This document shows positions 13,887 to 22,309 of a DNA stretch of 64,000 nucleotides, in pieces (the first letter of the stretch is position 1; each line of letters starts with the position of its first letter). The notes under the pieces were generated by a model. The model did no database searches, was not told the DNA's origin, and was given only the letters and a program-made list of their open reading frames with translations. The translations under genes were made by a program, and so were the position numbers. The stretch comes from Actinopolymorpha pittospori (GTDB taxonomy: Bacteria; Actinomycetota; Actinomycetes; Propionibacteriales; Actinopolymorphaceae), in assembly GCF_014873875.1 (NCBI RefSeq), contig NZ_JADBEM010000001.1:9920001-9984000 (forward strand), in the 5' to 3' direction.

Positions 13887-15128
13887 ATGCCTCGGTTCGT
13901 TTCCGTCACCGCCGACCCCGGCCTGCTCGCCCTGCCGTGGAACACGCCACTCGCGGAGTGGCCGCAGGAGCATCTGGTCGCGCTGCCGCGCGGTATCTCC
14001 CGGCACGTCGTGCGTTTCATTCGCACCGGCGGACATGTGTATGCCCTGAAGGAAGCCGCCGAACGCTACGTCGTCCGGGAGAACCGCCTGCTGCGTGACC
14101 TCGAGCGCCTCGACGTTCCTTCCGTGGAGGCCGTCGGGGTCGTCCTCGACCGCACCACCGCGGACGGCGAAGCACTCGACCCCATCCTGTTGACCAGGCA
14201 CCTGTCCTTCTCGCTCCCCTACCGTGCGGTCTTCTCCCGTACGTTGCGGCCCGAGACCGTCGTCCGCCTGGTCGACGCGCTCGCGGCGCTGCTCGTCCGG
14301 CTCCACCTCGCCGGCTTCTTCTGGGGCGACTGCTCGCTGTCCAACACGCTCTTCCGGCGGGACGCCGGTGCGTTCGCGGCCTACCTCGTCGACGCCGAGA
14401 CCGGCGACCTGCACGAGGAGCTGTCCCCTGGCCAGCGCGCGTACGATCTCGACCTCGCGCACACCAACATCTTCGGTGAGCTGCTCGACCTGCAGGCCGG
14501 TGGATACATCGCCGAGGAGACCGAACTCCTCACTCTCGCCGACACGGTGGTCGACCGCTACCAGCGGCTGTGGGCGGAGCTGACCGAGCCGGAGGAGTTC
14601 GACACCGGCGAGCTGTACCGGCTTGAGCAGCGGATCCAGCGGCTCAACGACCTCGGTTTCGACGTCGCCGAGCTCGACATCCACACCGACTTCGACGGAC
14701 GGCACATCCGCATCCAGCCGAAGGTCGTGGACGCCGGGCACCACACCCGCCGGCTGCTGCGCCTCACCGGGCTGGACGTCGAGGAGAACCAGGCGCGGCG
14801 CCTCCTCAACGACCTGGACGCCTTCCGGGCCGCGACCGAGCAGCAGTACGAGGACGAGGAGATCGTCGCCCACCAGTGGCTCACCGAGGTGTTCGAGCCC
14901 GTCGTGGGCGCCGTTCCGGAGGAGCTGCGCGGCAAGCTCGAACCCGCCGAGGTGTTCCACGAGGTTCTCGAGCACCGGTGGTACCTCTCCGAGAACGCCA
15001 AGCACGAGGTCTCCCTGATCGACGCCGTGAAGTCCTACGTCGACAACGTGCTGCGCGCCCGCCCGGACGAGCGCGAGGCGTTGCCCTCCCCCGACGACAT
15101 CACCGGGATCATCGAGCTCGGCCCCTGA
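13887..15128 (+). CDS. DUF4032 domain protein (kinase-like fold)
   Basis: A 413-residue protein of the DUF4032 family, found in actinobacteria commonly next to msiK. The N-terminal part resembles lipopolysaccharide-kinase-type folds: 'HVYALKEAAERYVVRENRLL' offers the Lys and 'LAGFFWGDCSLSNTLF' offers a catalytic-loop-like GDxxxxN, followed by 'AYLVDAETGDLHE'. The C-terminal half ('EVFHEVLEHRWYLSENAKHEVSL') is the conserved DUF4032 portion. No ribosome-binding site precedes the ATG, and a TTTACT-like -10 lies about ten bases upstream, so a leaderless transcript is possible. The biochemical role is unknown; association with sugar uptake is inferred from neighbourhood only. Confidence 0.85.
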   Translation: MPRFVSVTADPGLLALPWNTPLAEWPQEHLVALPRGISRHVVRFIRTGGHVYALKEAAERYVVRENRLLRDLERLDVPSVEAVGVVLDRTTADGEALDPILLTRHLSFSLPYRAVFSRTLRPETVVRLVDALAALLVRLHLAGFFWGDCSLSNTLFRRDAGAFAAYLVDAETGDLHEELSPGQRAYDLDLAHTNIFGELLDLQAGGYIAEETELLTLADTVVDRYQRLWAELTEPEEFDTGELYRLEQRIQRLNDLGFDVAELDIHTDFDGRHIRIQPKVVDAGHHTRRLLRLTGLDVEENQARRLLNDLDAFRAATEQQYEDEEIVAHQWLTEVFEPVVGAVPEELRGKLEPAEVFHEVLEHRWYLSENAKHEVSLIDAVKSYVDNVLRARPDEREALPSPDDITGIIELGP

Positions 15129-15141
15129 CAGGCGCGGACGG

Positions 15142-15831
15142 CTACCGGTCGCCGTCGGTGGAGACCCGGCCGGCCGCCGCGGCCGGGTCGACGGCTCCGC
15201 CCGCTCCGGCCGCCATCGCACCACCCTGCGTCCACCACGTGGTCTGGCGGAGGGCACCCTCCCAGCTGAAGCTCAGGTGGATGTGGTCGGTGTGCGGGTT
15301 GGGTGTGCCGGTGTAGGGCTGCCAGCCGTCCTGCGGGCGGTAGGAGCGCCAGATCTGGCGGTTCCAGATCACGTACATGACGCCGAGCCGGCGGGCCATG
15401 GCGTGCTGGTTGCCGTCCTGGTCGGGTGCGAGCAGCCACCGCAGGAAGTCGTCGGCGGCGGCGCGCTCACGCGGTGACGCCGCGTCGAAGGCGATGTCGA
15501 GGGCGCGGCCCTCCTTGTGTTCGCTGGTGCTCGTACTCGCGCAGGTGCCGGCGATCCCCCACCAACGCGGCCGGTAGGCGGCACGGACGAGGTTGAGGAC
15601 GTCCACTACGCCGGCCTTGGGCGCGGGGTCACACAGCCACTGGCCGACGTAGGGCGCGTAGGGGTCGACCGGCTGCGCGAAGAGCGCCGAGGCCCGCGGC
15701 ACCGAGGCCCGCCCGGGTGTGGCGAGCGCCTGGCCGCCGGACGGTGCGATGACCGCGACCAGTCCGGCGACCGCGACCGACGCGGTGACCATCCGGAGCG
15801 ACCGGCCAGGCCGCGTACCCGAACGCCTCAT
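15142..15831 (-). CDS. Secreted LAS-type peptidase-like protein (paralogue 1)
   Basis: A 229-residue exported protein. A basic N-terminus and hydrophobic segment ('MVTASVAVAGLVAVIAPSG') form a Sec signal. The mature domain carries 'SEHKEGRALDIAFD' (HxxGxAxD) and 'HTDHIHLSFS' (DHxH), the metal ligands of LAS-type (D-Ala-D-Ala carboxypeptidase/lysostaphin-like) folds, plus 'RLGVMYVIWNRQIWRSY' of the ARB_07466-like C-terminal family. It may act on cell-wall peptides, but the exact activity is not proven for this family. It is a tandem duplicate of the next gene: both share the order of all motifs. It is convergent with DUF4032 with only 13 bp between. Confidence 0.82.
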   Translation of the reverse strand: MRRSGTRPGRSLRMVTASVAVAGLVAVIAPSGGQALATPGRASVPRASALFAQPVDPYAPYVGQWLCDPAPKAGVVDVLNLVRAAYRPRWWGIAGTCASTSTSEHKEGRALDIAFDAASPRERAAADDFLRWLLAPDQDGNQHAMARRLGVMYVIWNRQIWRSYRPQDGWQPYTGTPNPHTDHIHLSFSWEGALRQTTWWTQGGAMAAGAGGAVDPAAAAGRVSTDGDR

Positions 15832-15967
15832 GCCTCCACGGTCCCGTACGACAAAGGGATGTGTCAGCGGAACTCCGCGATACCCTCACCCCCTCCGCGG
15901 CCGGGACGAGCAACGCACGACACAACGCAGGTGCCGAACGGGGCGGAACGTGTCGGCGTCACCGGCA

Positions 15968-16750
15968 TCACGGGAGGTCGGCCGGGCGTCGCAGTCCTTC
16001 GATCGTGTCCGGGTCCATCGCCGGTGGCACGGCACCGGTCCCGCCCAGGGTCCACCAGGTGGTCCCGCGCATGGCGCCACGCCAGCTGAAACTGATGTGG
16101 ACGTGGTTGACGTGTGGATCCGAACCCGTGTAGGGCTGCCACCCCCTCGGGTTGTAGGCGCGCCACATGCGGCGGTTCCAGATCACGTACATGACGCCGA
16201 GCCGTCGGGCCATCGCGTTGGCGTTGCCGTACTGGTCGGGAAAGAGCAGCCAGTGCAGGAAGTCGTTGCCCTGGTTGTATCCGGTGGTGGTCCGCGCGTC
16301 GAAGCCGATGTCGAGTGCGCGGCCCTCCTTGTGCTCGTTCACCGAGGACGAGCAGGGCTGCTGGACGATCGCCCAGGACACCCTGCCGTACGTCCGCAGG
16401 ACGAGGTCCCGTACGTCGACCACACCGGCCTTCGCCATCGGGCTGCAGGTGGTTCCGCCCTGATAGGTCGCGTAGGCGTCGATCGTCGGGGGGAAGTTGG
16501 GCGTCCTCGGGTAGACGTGGGTGCGGGCCGCGCCGACGCCGCCGTCCTCGCCGGGACCGGTCCCGGGAAGAGTCCCGGGGACAGTCCAGGTGTCGGCGGG
16601 GTCGGCCTCGGGGTCGGCGGATGCGACCTGCGAGGTGGTGGTGATCGCGACTGGCGCGATGAGCGCCAGGACGGCGACGAGGAGGACCGCCGGGCGGTGA
16701 CGCCGCCGCAGTGGGACAGTCGTCGCTGGCATGCCGGGTCCGTTGTCCAT
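15968..16750 (-). CDS. Secreted LAS-type peptidase-like protein (paralogue 2)
   Basis: A 260-residue exported protein with a signal peptide ('PAVLLVAVLALIAPVAI') and the same domain as its downstream neighbour: 'NEHKEGRALDIGFDAR', 'RLGVMYVIWNRRMWRAYNP' and 'HVNHVHISFSWRGAM'. The cysteine pair ('TTCSPMAK', 'QQPCSSSV') is also conserved between the two copies and likely forms a disulfide. It starts at ATG 16750 or 16732. The pair arose by tandem duplication; the linker after the signal has diverged and is Pro/Gly-rich here. Probable cell-wall location. Stretch 16751-17007 beyond it holds no gene that I can support. Confidence 0.82.
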   Translation of the reverse strand: MDNGPGMPATTVPLRRRHRPAVLLVAVLALIAPVAITTTSQVASADPEADPADTWTVPGTLPGTGPGEDGGVGAARTHVYPRTPNFPPTIDAYATYQGGTTCSPMAKAGVVDVRDLVLRTYGRVSWAIVQQPCSSSVNEHKEGRALDIGFDARTTTGYNQGNDFLHWLLFPDQYGNANAMARRLGVMYVIWNRRMWRAYNPRGWQPYTGSDPHVNHVHISFSWRGAMRGTTWWTLGGTGAVPPAMDPDTIEGLRRPADLP

Positions 16751-17007
16751 CCCCCAAGCGTGGGAGCGAGTGGGTGAACCCGGGCTCCCCCGGAAGGCCT
16801 GGTTTCGCGGCCGGTCCCGACCGTCGCGGCCGGCGCTACCTGGCCCGGTCGGTCCCGTACCGGGCGGGCCGGACCTGCCGGACGCTTCGGTCGAAGCTGG
16901 ACGTGCGCGAGGTGATCGGACGTGACGCGAGGCAGCCGGACGTAGCGGGACGAGGGGCAGACGCGCCGCTGGACAGGACGGCCCGGTTGTCCGACCCGGC
17001 TGGTCGG

Positions 17008-18159
17008 TCAGCCCGCCAGCGCGCGACCGATGACCAGGCGCTGCACCTGGTTGGTCCCTTCGAAGATCTGCAGCACCTTCGCCTCCCGCATGTACCGCTC
17101 GACCGGGAAGTCGCGGGTGTAGCCGTAGCCGCCCAGCACCTGCACGGCGTCCGTCGTCACCTTCATCGCCATGTCGGTGGCGGTCAGCTTCGCCACCGCC
17201 GCCTGGGTGGAGTACGCCATGCCGCGGTCGCGCCGCCGGGCCGCGTCGAGGTAGGTCGCGCGCGCGGCCTGCACACCGGCGGCCATGTCGGCCAGCAGGA
17301 ACGACAGGCCCTGGAAGGAGATCACCGGCTGCCCGAACTGGGTGCGCTGCCGGGCGTAGTCGACGGCGGCGTCAAGTGCTGCTTGCGCCAGCCCGACCGC
17401 GCAGGCGGCGATGCCGAGGCGGCCTGAATCCAAAGCGGACAAGGCGATCCGGAGCCCGTCGCCCTCGGCGCTGATCAGCCGGTCGGCGTCGACGCGTACG
17501 TCGTCCCAGTGCACCTGGGTGGTCGTGGACGCGGTGAGGCCCATCTTGTGTTCGGGTGTGGCGAAGCCCAGGCCGGGGGTGTCCGCGTCGACGAGGAAGC
17601 AGCTCATCCCGCGGGTGCGGTCGGTGGAGGTACGGGCGAAGAGTGTGTAGAAGTCGGCCTCGCTGCCGTGGGTGATCCAGGCCTTCGTGCCGTTCACCAC
17701 GTAGCCCGACTCGGGTTCGGTTCGTGTCGCGCGGGTCGTCATCGCCGTGACGTCGGAGCCGGCCTGCGGCTCGGACAGGCAGTAGGCGCCGAGCAGGTCA
17801 CCCGACAGCAGCCGCGGCAGCCAGCGCTCCCGCTGCTCCTGCGTACCGTGGTGGGCCAGCGGATAGCACGCGAGGGACTGCACGGAGGTGCCGACCGCGA
17901 CGCTGAGCCAGGCCGCCGCCAACTCCTCCAGGACCTGTAGGTAGACCTCGAACGGCTGGCCACCGCCGCCGTACTCCTCGGGATAGGGCAGCGACAGCAG
18001 GCCCGCCTGGCCGAGCAACCGGAACACGTCCCGGGGGAAGCGGCTCGCGGCCTCGGCCTCGGCCGCGCGCGGGGCGAGTTGCTCGGCGGCGATCTCCCGG
18101 GTGAGTTCGAGAAGGTCGTGGGCCTCCGGAGTGGGGAGCAGGCGCTCGACGACGGGCAT
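17008..18159 (-). CDS. Acyl-CoA dehydrogenase
   Basis: A 383-residue FAD flavoprotein that introduces a 2,3 double bond into an acyl-CoA and passes electrons to ETF. All three domains are present. The family signatures are 'YCLSEPQAGSDV' (about residue 130) and the C-terminal 'QVLGGYGYTRDFPVERYMRE', with the catalytic Glu in 'LQIFEGTNQVQRL'. A ggagg site lies eight bases before the ATG. No other fatty-acid genes are adjacent and the gene appears monocistronic. Chain-length or branched-chain preference cannot be told from sequence. Confidence 0.95.
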   Translation of the reverse strand: MPVVERLLPTPEAHDLLELTREIAAEQLAPRAAEAEAASRFPRDVFRLLGQAGLLSLPYPEEYGGGGQPFEVYLQVLEELAAAWLSVAVGTSVQSLACYPLAHHGTQEQRERWLPRLLSGDLLGAYCLSEPQAGSDVTAMTTRATRTEPESGYVVNGTKAWITHGSEADFYTLFARTSTDRTRGMSCFLVDADTPGLGFATPEHKMGLTASTTTQVHWDDVRVDADRLISAEGDGLRIALSALDSGRLGIAACAVGLAQAALDAAVDYARQRTQFGQPVISFQGLSFLLADMAAGVQAARATYLDAARRRDRGMAYSTQAAVAKLTATDMAMKVTTDAVQVLGGYGYTRDFPVERYMREAKVLQIFEGTNQVQRLVIGRALAG

Positions 18160-18272
18160 TGCTGGTCCTCCGCGGGGGAAGGGCTTCCTGGGGTACGTGG
18201 GTACGTGCGTACCTTGTTGTCTCTCCCGCAGTGTGAACGTCGTGTACTCGGCTTGCTACCCAGTCACGCGTC

Positions 18273-19244
18273 TTACGGAGTGAGACGAGCGGACACGATA
18301 CCGCGTCGACGCCAGGTGTAGGTGACGGCGATCCCGTCGCCGTCCCGGACCGCTGCTGGGTAGGAGAACTCCACCCGCTCCCCTGGCGCCTCGTCCTCCA
18401 GCGTCGCCCAGTGCCGCCAGGTCGTTCCGTTGTCGTCGGAGATCGCCGCCGTGAGCGGCGTCCTCGGCCCCCAGGAGACGCCCACCGGGTTGTGGACGCA
18501 GACGAGGCGTCCGTCGGGAAGCTCGGCCAGGTCGAGTCCGCTGTTGTTGTTGGGCAGGCTGGTCGCTTCGGCGGGTGCCCAGGTGCGGCCGCCGTCGGTG
18601 GAGTCGCTGCGGCACACCCAGCCGTTCGTACTCCGGAGCAGCATGTGCACCCGGCCCGGACCCGACTCCCACAGGGTCGGCTGGATGACTCCCTTGCCCG
18701 GGAAGCTCGCGTGGTCCACCGGCACCGACTCGCCGCGCTTCCAGGTGCGGCCCGTGTCGTGGGAGAGGTCGGTGAACGCGTCCCAGGTCGTCTCGGTCTC
18801 CACCGACGCGGGGGCGAGCCAGCCGCCGTCGGCGAGCAGGATCGGCTTGTTCTTCACCGGACCGCGCCCGCCCTCGTCGCCGGGGACGAGTTCCTCCGGG
18901 TCGGACCAGGAGTGCCCCCCGTCGCGGGACCGGATCACCCGGGTCCGCCAGGCCGGGATCCGCCGGCCGACCTTGTAGAACAACGAGATCTCGCCGTCCG
19001 ACGCCGCGAAGAGGACGGGGTTCCAGTGCGGGAGTTCGTCCTCGTCCGCGACGCTGACCGCGCGTGTCCAGCCACGCCCGGGTGTCCGCCGGGCCAGCCA
19101 GATCGCCACGTCGTCCGCGCCCTCGCGGCTGCCGCCGAACCACGCGACCAGCAGGCCGTCGGGGTGGGACAGCACGGTGGACGCGTGACACGCGGCGAAC
19201 CTCGGGTCGTCGACGACCACGAACTCCTTGGTGACCTGCGCCAC
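18273..19244 (-). CDS. BNR-repeat / sialidase-fold exo-glycosidase-like protein
   Basis: A 323-residue protein with a six-bladed propeller pattern. Asp-box repeats (SxDxGxTW) are seen as 'SRDGGHSWSDPE', 'STDGGRTWAPAE' and 'SDDNGTTWRHW'. The start 'HASTVLSHPDGLLVAWFGGSREG' is typical of the cytoplasmic sialidase-like or plant-type 'exo-alpha-sialidase' proteins of bacteria. There is no signal peptide, so it acts inside the cell. True sialidase activity is doubtful: such proteins may act on other glycans. The ATG at 19244 has a gaggcg site upstream. It is probably not in an operon with rlmB, from which 225 bp separate it. Confidence 0.8.
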   Translation of the reverse strand: MAQVTKEFVVVDDPRFAACHASTVLSHPDGLLVAWFGGSREGADDVAIWLARRTPGRGWTRAVSVADEDELPHWNPVLFAASDGEISLFYKVGRRIPAWRTRVIRSRDGGHSWSDPEELVPGDEGGRGPVKNKPILLADGGWLAPASVETETTWDAFTDLSHDTGRTWKRGESVPVDHASFPGKGVIQPTLWESGPGRVHMLLRSTNGWVCRSDSTDGGRTWAPAEATSLPNNNSGLDLAELPDGRLVCVHNPVGVSWGPRTPLTAAISDDNGTTWRHWATLEDEAPGERVEFSYPAAVRDGDGIAVTYTWRRRGIVSARLTP

Positions 19245-19439
19245 CTCGCGCCTCCTTCGCCGGGATCACGGGCGAGCGGCCAGGGACGATCCGATGGATC
19301 ATCGGCCCGTACGCGGAACAGCCGTAGGCGACGGTCCTGCGAAGCGGCCGTGGGCCGACCCTGGACATCCAGGATGGGCCCTACGACGGGCTCCGTCAGG
19401 GCACGGTCAGGTCCTGGTCAGGACCGATCTGGTTTCGGC

Positions 19440-19472
19440 CAGGTGAGGTCAGGTCGAGGGCAGGTGAGGTCA
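19440..19472. repeat. Short direct repeat caggtgaggtca
   Basis: Two exact copies of a 12-mer, 21 bp apart, lie in a run of related 'ggtcagg' words (19400-19472). The second overlaps the rlmB stop codon. Two helical turns of spacing would suit protein binding, but simple-sequence slippage is as likely. Confidence 0.4.
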
Positions 19473-20468
19473 CTCGGCGGCGGGCCGCGCCGCGCGGTGG
19501 CGGGCGACCTCGTACAACGCGATCCCGGCCGCGACGCCGGCGTTCAGCGACTCCGTACCGGACCGCATCGGGATCCGGACCAGCTGGTCCGCGGTCTCCC
19601 GCACCAGCCGGGACAGCCCCTTGCCCTCCGAGCCCGCGACGAGGACGACCGGGCCGTCGAGGTCGGTCAGGTCGGCGAGGTCGTCCGCACCTTCGGCGGC
19701 CAGCCCGACCACCGTCAGCCCGGCCTGCTGGTAGGAGCGGAGCGTCCGGGTGAGGTTGACCGCGCGGGCCACGGGCACCCGGACCGCCGCGCCGGCCGAC
19801 GTCTTCCACGCGGCGGCGGTCATCGCGGCGGAACGGCGTTCGGGTACCACCACGCCGTGCGCGCCGAAGGCCGCGGCGGACCGGACGACGGCGCCCAGGT
19901 TGCGCGGGTCCGTCACGCCGTCCAGCGCCACCAGCAGCGGGGGCTCGCCGGTGCCGAAGGCGTCGGCGACCAGCTCCTCCGGGTCGGCGTAGATGTAGGC
20001 CGGCACCTGCGCGGCCACGCCCTGGTGAACCGCTCCACTGGTCAGTCGGTCCAGCTCGCCCCGGGTGACCTCGAGCAGCGGGATGCCCAGGTCGGTCGCG
20101 AGCCGGAGGATCTCCCGCACCCGGTCGTCCCGCTCGATGCGTTCGGCGACCTGCACGGTCTTCACGGGAACGCCGGACCGCAACGTCTCCACGACGGGGT
20201 TACGCCCGACGATCCACTCCGGACGGTCACCGGCGCGGCCACCCTGACCGGCGCGTCCGCCGGCGCTGCTGCGGCGGGCCTCCCCGGTCGCGGCGGCGCG
20301 CTTTTGGGCCTGGATCCGCTTGTGGGCCTTGTGATAGGGCCGGTCCTCGGCGCGCGGCGTCGGTCCCTTGCCCTCCAGGCCGCGCCGGACCCGGCCACCA
20401 GAACCTGCGGTCGGGTTGCCCGAGGCCCGCTGCCGGGTCGCACCACGACGCTTGCTGTTGCCGGCCAC
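19470..20468 (-). CDS. rlmB: 23S rRNA (guanosine-2'-O-)-methyltransferase RlmB
   Basis: A 332-residue SpoU-class (SPOUT) enzyme that methylates a 2'-O position of 23S rRNA. The N-terminal 75 residues are basic and low-complexity, as in actinobacterial orthologues. The substrate-binding domain starts at 'EWIVGRNPVVETLRSG', and the catalytic domain has motif I 'DPRNLGAVVRSAAAFG', motif II 'VLVAGSEGKGLS' and motif III 'IPMRSGTESLNAGVAAGIAL'. The start is a GTG at 20468 with ggagg seven bases upstream. It follows cysS on the same strand 170 bp downstream, the same order as in Mycobacterium tuberculosis. Confidence 0.94.
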   Translation of the reverse strand: MAGNSKRRGATRQRASGNPTAGSGGRVRRGLEGKGPTPRAEDRPYHKAHKRIQAQKRAAATGEARRSSAGGRAGQGGRAGDRPEWIVGRNPVVETLRSGVPVKTVQVAERIERDDRVREILRLATDLGIPLLEVTRGELDRLTSGAVHQGVAAQVPAYIYADPEELVADAFGTGEPPLLVALDGVTDPRNLGAVVRSAAAFGAHGVVVPERRSAAMTAAAWKTSAGAAVRVPVARAVNLTRTLRSYQQAGLTVVGLAAEGADDLADLTDLDGPVVLVAGSEGKGLSRLVRETADQLVRIPMRSGTESLNAGVAAGIALYEVARHRAARPAAE

Positions 20469-20637
20469 GCCAGCCTCCACCCACTCGTTGTCGCTTTGTC
20501 GGCACCGGCACTTGCCCGGCGCCACTTGTCTGCCGCCGTCCGCGCGGTACGGCCCGACGGTCGCGGGCCCATGGCCCGCGCACCCACGCTCCGCCCCACA
20601 CTGGTGCGGTGCGGAGCGCAGGGGCGAGAAGCCGTGG

Positions 20638-22161
20638 CTACGCCCGGCCGGGCCGCTCGGCGACGTCCCACCGCGCGCCGTGCGGGGTGTCGGTGACCTC
20701 CACCCCAGCCGCCCGGAGTTGGTCGCGCACCGCGTCGGCGGCAGGCCAGTCCTTGCGTGCCCGCGCCTCCTCGCGCTGGACGAGCAATGCTCGCACCAGC
20801 ACGTCGGTGACCGCACGGAGGGAGTCGCCCTCCGCGCTGCTCCGGCGCCAGCGCGGGTCCATCGGGTCCAGGCCGAGCACGGAGAGCATCGACCTGACCT
20901 CGAGGAGGCGCGCCTGCACCGTCGCCTTGTCGTCGGCGGCGAGGGCGGTGTTGCCGTCCCGGACCGCCGCGTGGACGACCGCGAGGGCCTGCGGCACCGC
21001 GAGATCGTCGTTCATCGCCTCGACGAACGCCTCCGGAAGGGTGAGCTTCCAGCCGTCCGGCGCGTTTTGTCCCGCTTCGGTCCCGTCCGCGGCATTCAGG
21101 CCGAACTCCGCGTAGGGATCGGTGTCGGCGGCCACGTCGGTCCCGAGGGGCGCGGCGCCGAGCGACTCACCGACCAGCTCGACGGCTCGTTCGACGAAGT
21201 TCTCCACGCGCTGGTAGGACGCGGCCGCCTCGTGCAGCGCCTCCTCGCTGTACTCGATCATCGAGCGGTAGTGCGGCGAGGCGAGGTAGTAGCGCAGCTC
21301 CACCGGCCGGACCAGCCGCCGGACGACCACACCCACCAGCAGGGAGTTGCCGAGCGACTTGCTCATCTTCTCGCCGGCGATGGTGACCCAGGCGTTGTGC
21401 AGCCAGTAGCCGGCGAACGGGTCACCGGCCGCCTGGGACTGGGCGCGTTCGTTCTCGTGGTGCGGGAAGATCAGGTCGATGCCGCCGCCGTGGATGTCGA
21501 ACGCCTCACCGAGGTACTTCGTCGACATCGCCGAGCACTCGATGTGCCAGCCGGGGCGGCCCGGTCCCCAGGGGGTGTCCCAGCTGGGTTCGCCGGGCTT
21601 GGCCCGCTTCCACAGCGCGAAGTCGCGCGGGTCGCGCTTGGCCTCGGCGTTCTCGGTGTCGCCGGCGGACTGGACCTCATCGACCCGCTGGCCCGACAAC
21701 GCGCCGTAGTCGGCGAAGGAGCGGACGTCGAAGAGCACGTCACCGCCGCTCGCGTAGGCGTGACCGGTGTCGATCAGCCGTTGGATCAGCTCGACGATCT
21801 CCGGGATGTGCCCGGTCGCGCGCGGCTCCAGCGTCGCAGGGATGCAGCCGAGCACGTCGTAGGCCTCGGAGAAGGCACGCTCGTTGCGGTAGGCGAGCTC
21901 CCACCAGGACACCCCCTCCGTCTGCGACTTCGCGATCACCTTGTCCTCGACGTCGGTGACGTTGCGGACGTAGACGACGTCCTGGCCCTGGTGCAGCAGC
22001 CAGCGGCGGAGCAGATCGAAGTTGACGGCGAACCTCACGTGCCCGATGTGCGGGGGACTCTGCACGGTCGCGCCACAGACGTACATCGTGACCTTGCCGG
22101 GTTGCAGCGGCTCGAAGTCACGGATCGCACGCGCGCGCGTGTCGTACAGGCGCAGGTTCAT
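20638..22161 (-). CDS. cysS: Cysteinyl-tRNA synthetase
   Basis: A 507-residue class I aminoacyl-tRNA synthetase joining cysteine to tRNA-Cys. The HIGH motif appears as 'SPPHIGHVRFAVNFD' near residue 35 and KMSKS as 'GEKMSKSLGNSLL'. Zinc ligands are visible at 'MYVCGATV', 'HIECSAMS' and the 'HHENERAQS' segment. The start at 22161 gives the family's 'MNLRLYDTRARAIRDFEP'. No clear ribosome-binding site is present, so it may be leaderless. It is the canonical tRNA-charging copy, not MshC, because the KMSKS and anticodon-binding regions are present and the length is right. In many actinomycetes the next gene upstream is ispF; here about 10 kb intervene. Confidence 0.96.
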   Translation of the reverse strand: MNLRLYDTRARAIRDFEPLQPGKVTMYVCGATVQSPPHIGHVRFAVNFDLLRRWLLHQGQDVVYVRNVTDVEDKVIAKSQTEGVSWWELAYRNERAFSEAYDVLGCIPATLEPRATGHIPEIVELIQRLIDTGHAYASGGDVLFDVRSFADYGALSGQRVDEVQSAGDTENAEAKRDPRDFALWKRAKPGEPSWDTPWGPGRPGWHIECSAMSTKYLGEAFDIHGGGIDLIFPHHENERAQSQAAGDPFAGYWLHNAWVTIAGEKMSKSLGNSLLVGVVVRRLVRPVELRYYLASPHYRSMIEYSEEALHEAAASYQRVENFVERAVELVGESLGAAPLGTDVAADTDPYAEFGLNAADGTEAGQNAPDGWKLTLPEAFVEAMNDDLAVPQALAVVHAAVRDGNTALAADDKATVQARLLEVRSMLSVLGLDPMDPRWRRSSAEGDSLRAVTDVLVRALLVQREEARARKDWPAADAVRDQLRAAGVEVTDTPHGARWDVAERPGRA

Positions 22162-22309
22162 GCACTTAGCGTACCGATCCGCCCACCAGAGCCTCCCGCT
22201 CCGCCAAGGCCGTCGGCAGACCGGCTGATCCGGGAGGTTCCAGGTGATCGGGACGATGCGGTCGGTGCCGGGTCGGGAACGACGGTCCGGACCGGCGGTC
22301 GGGGCGTGC

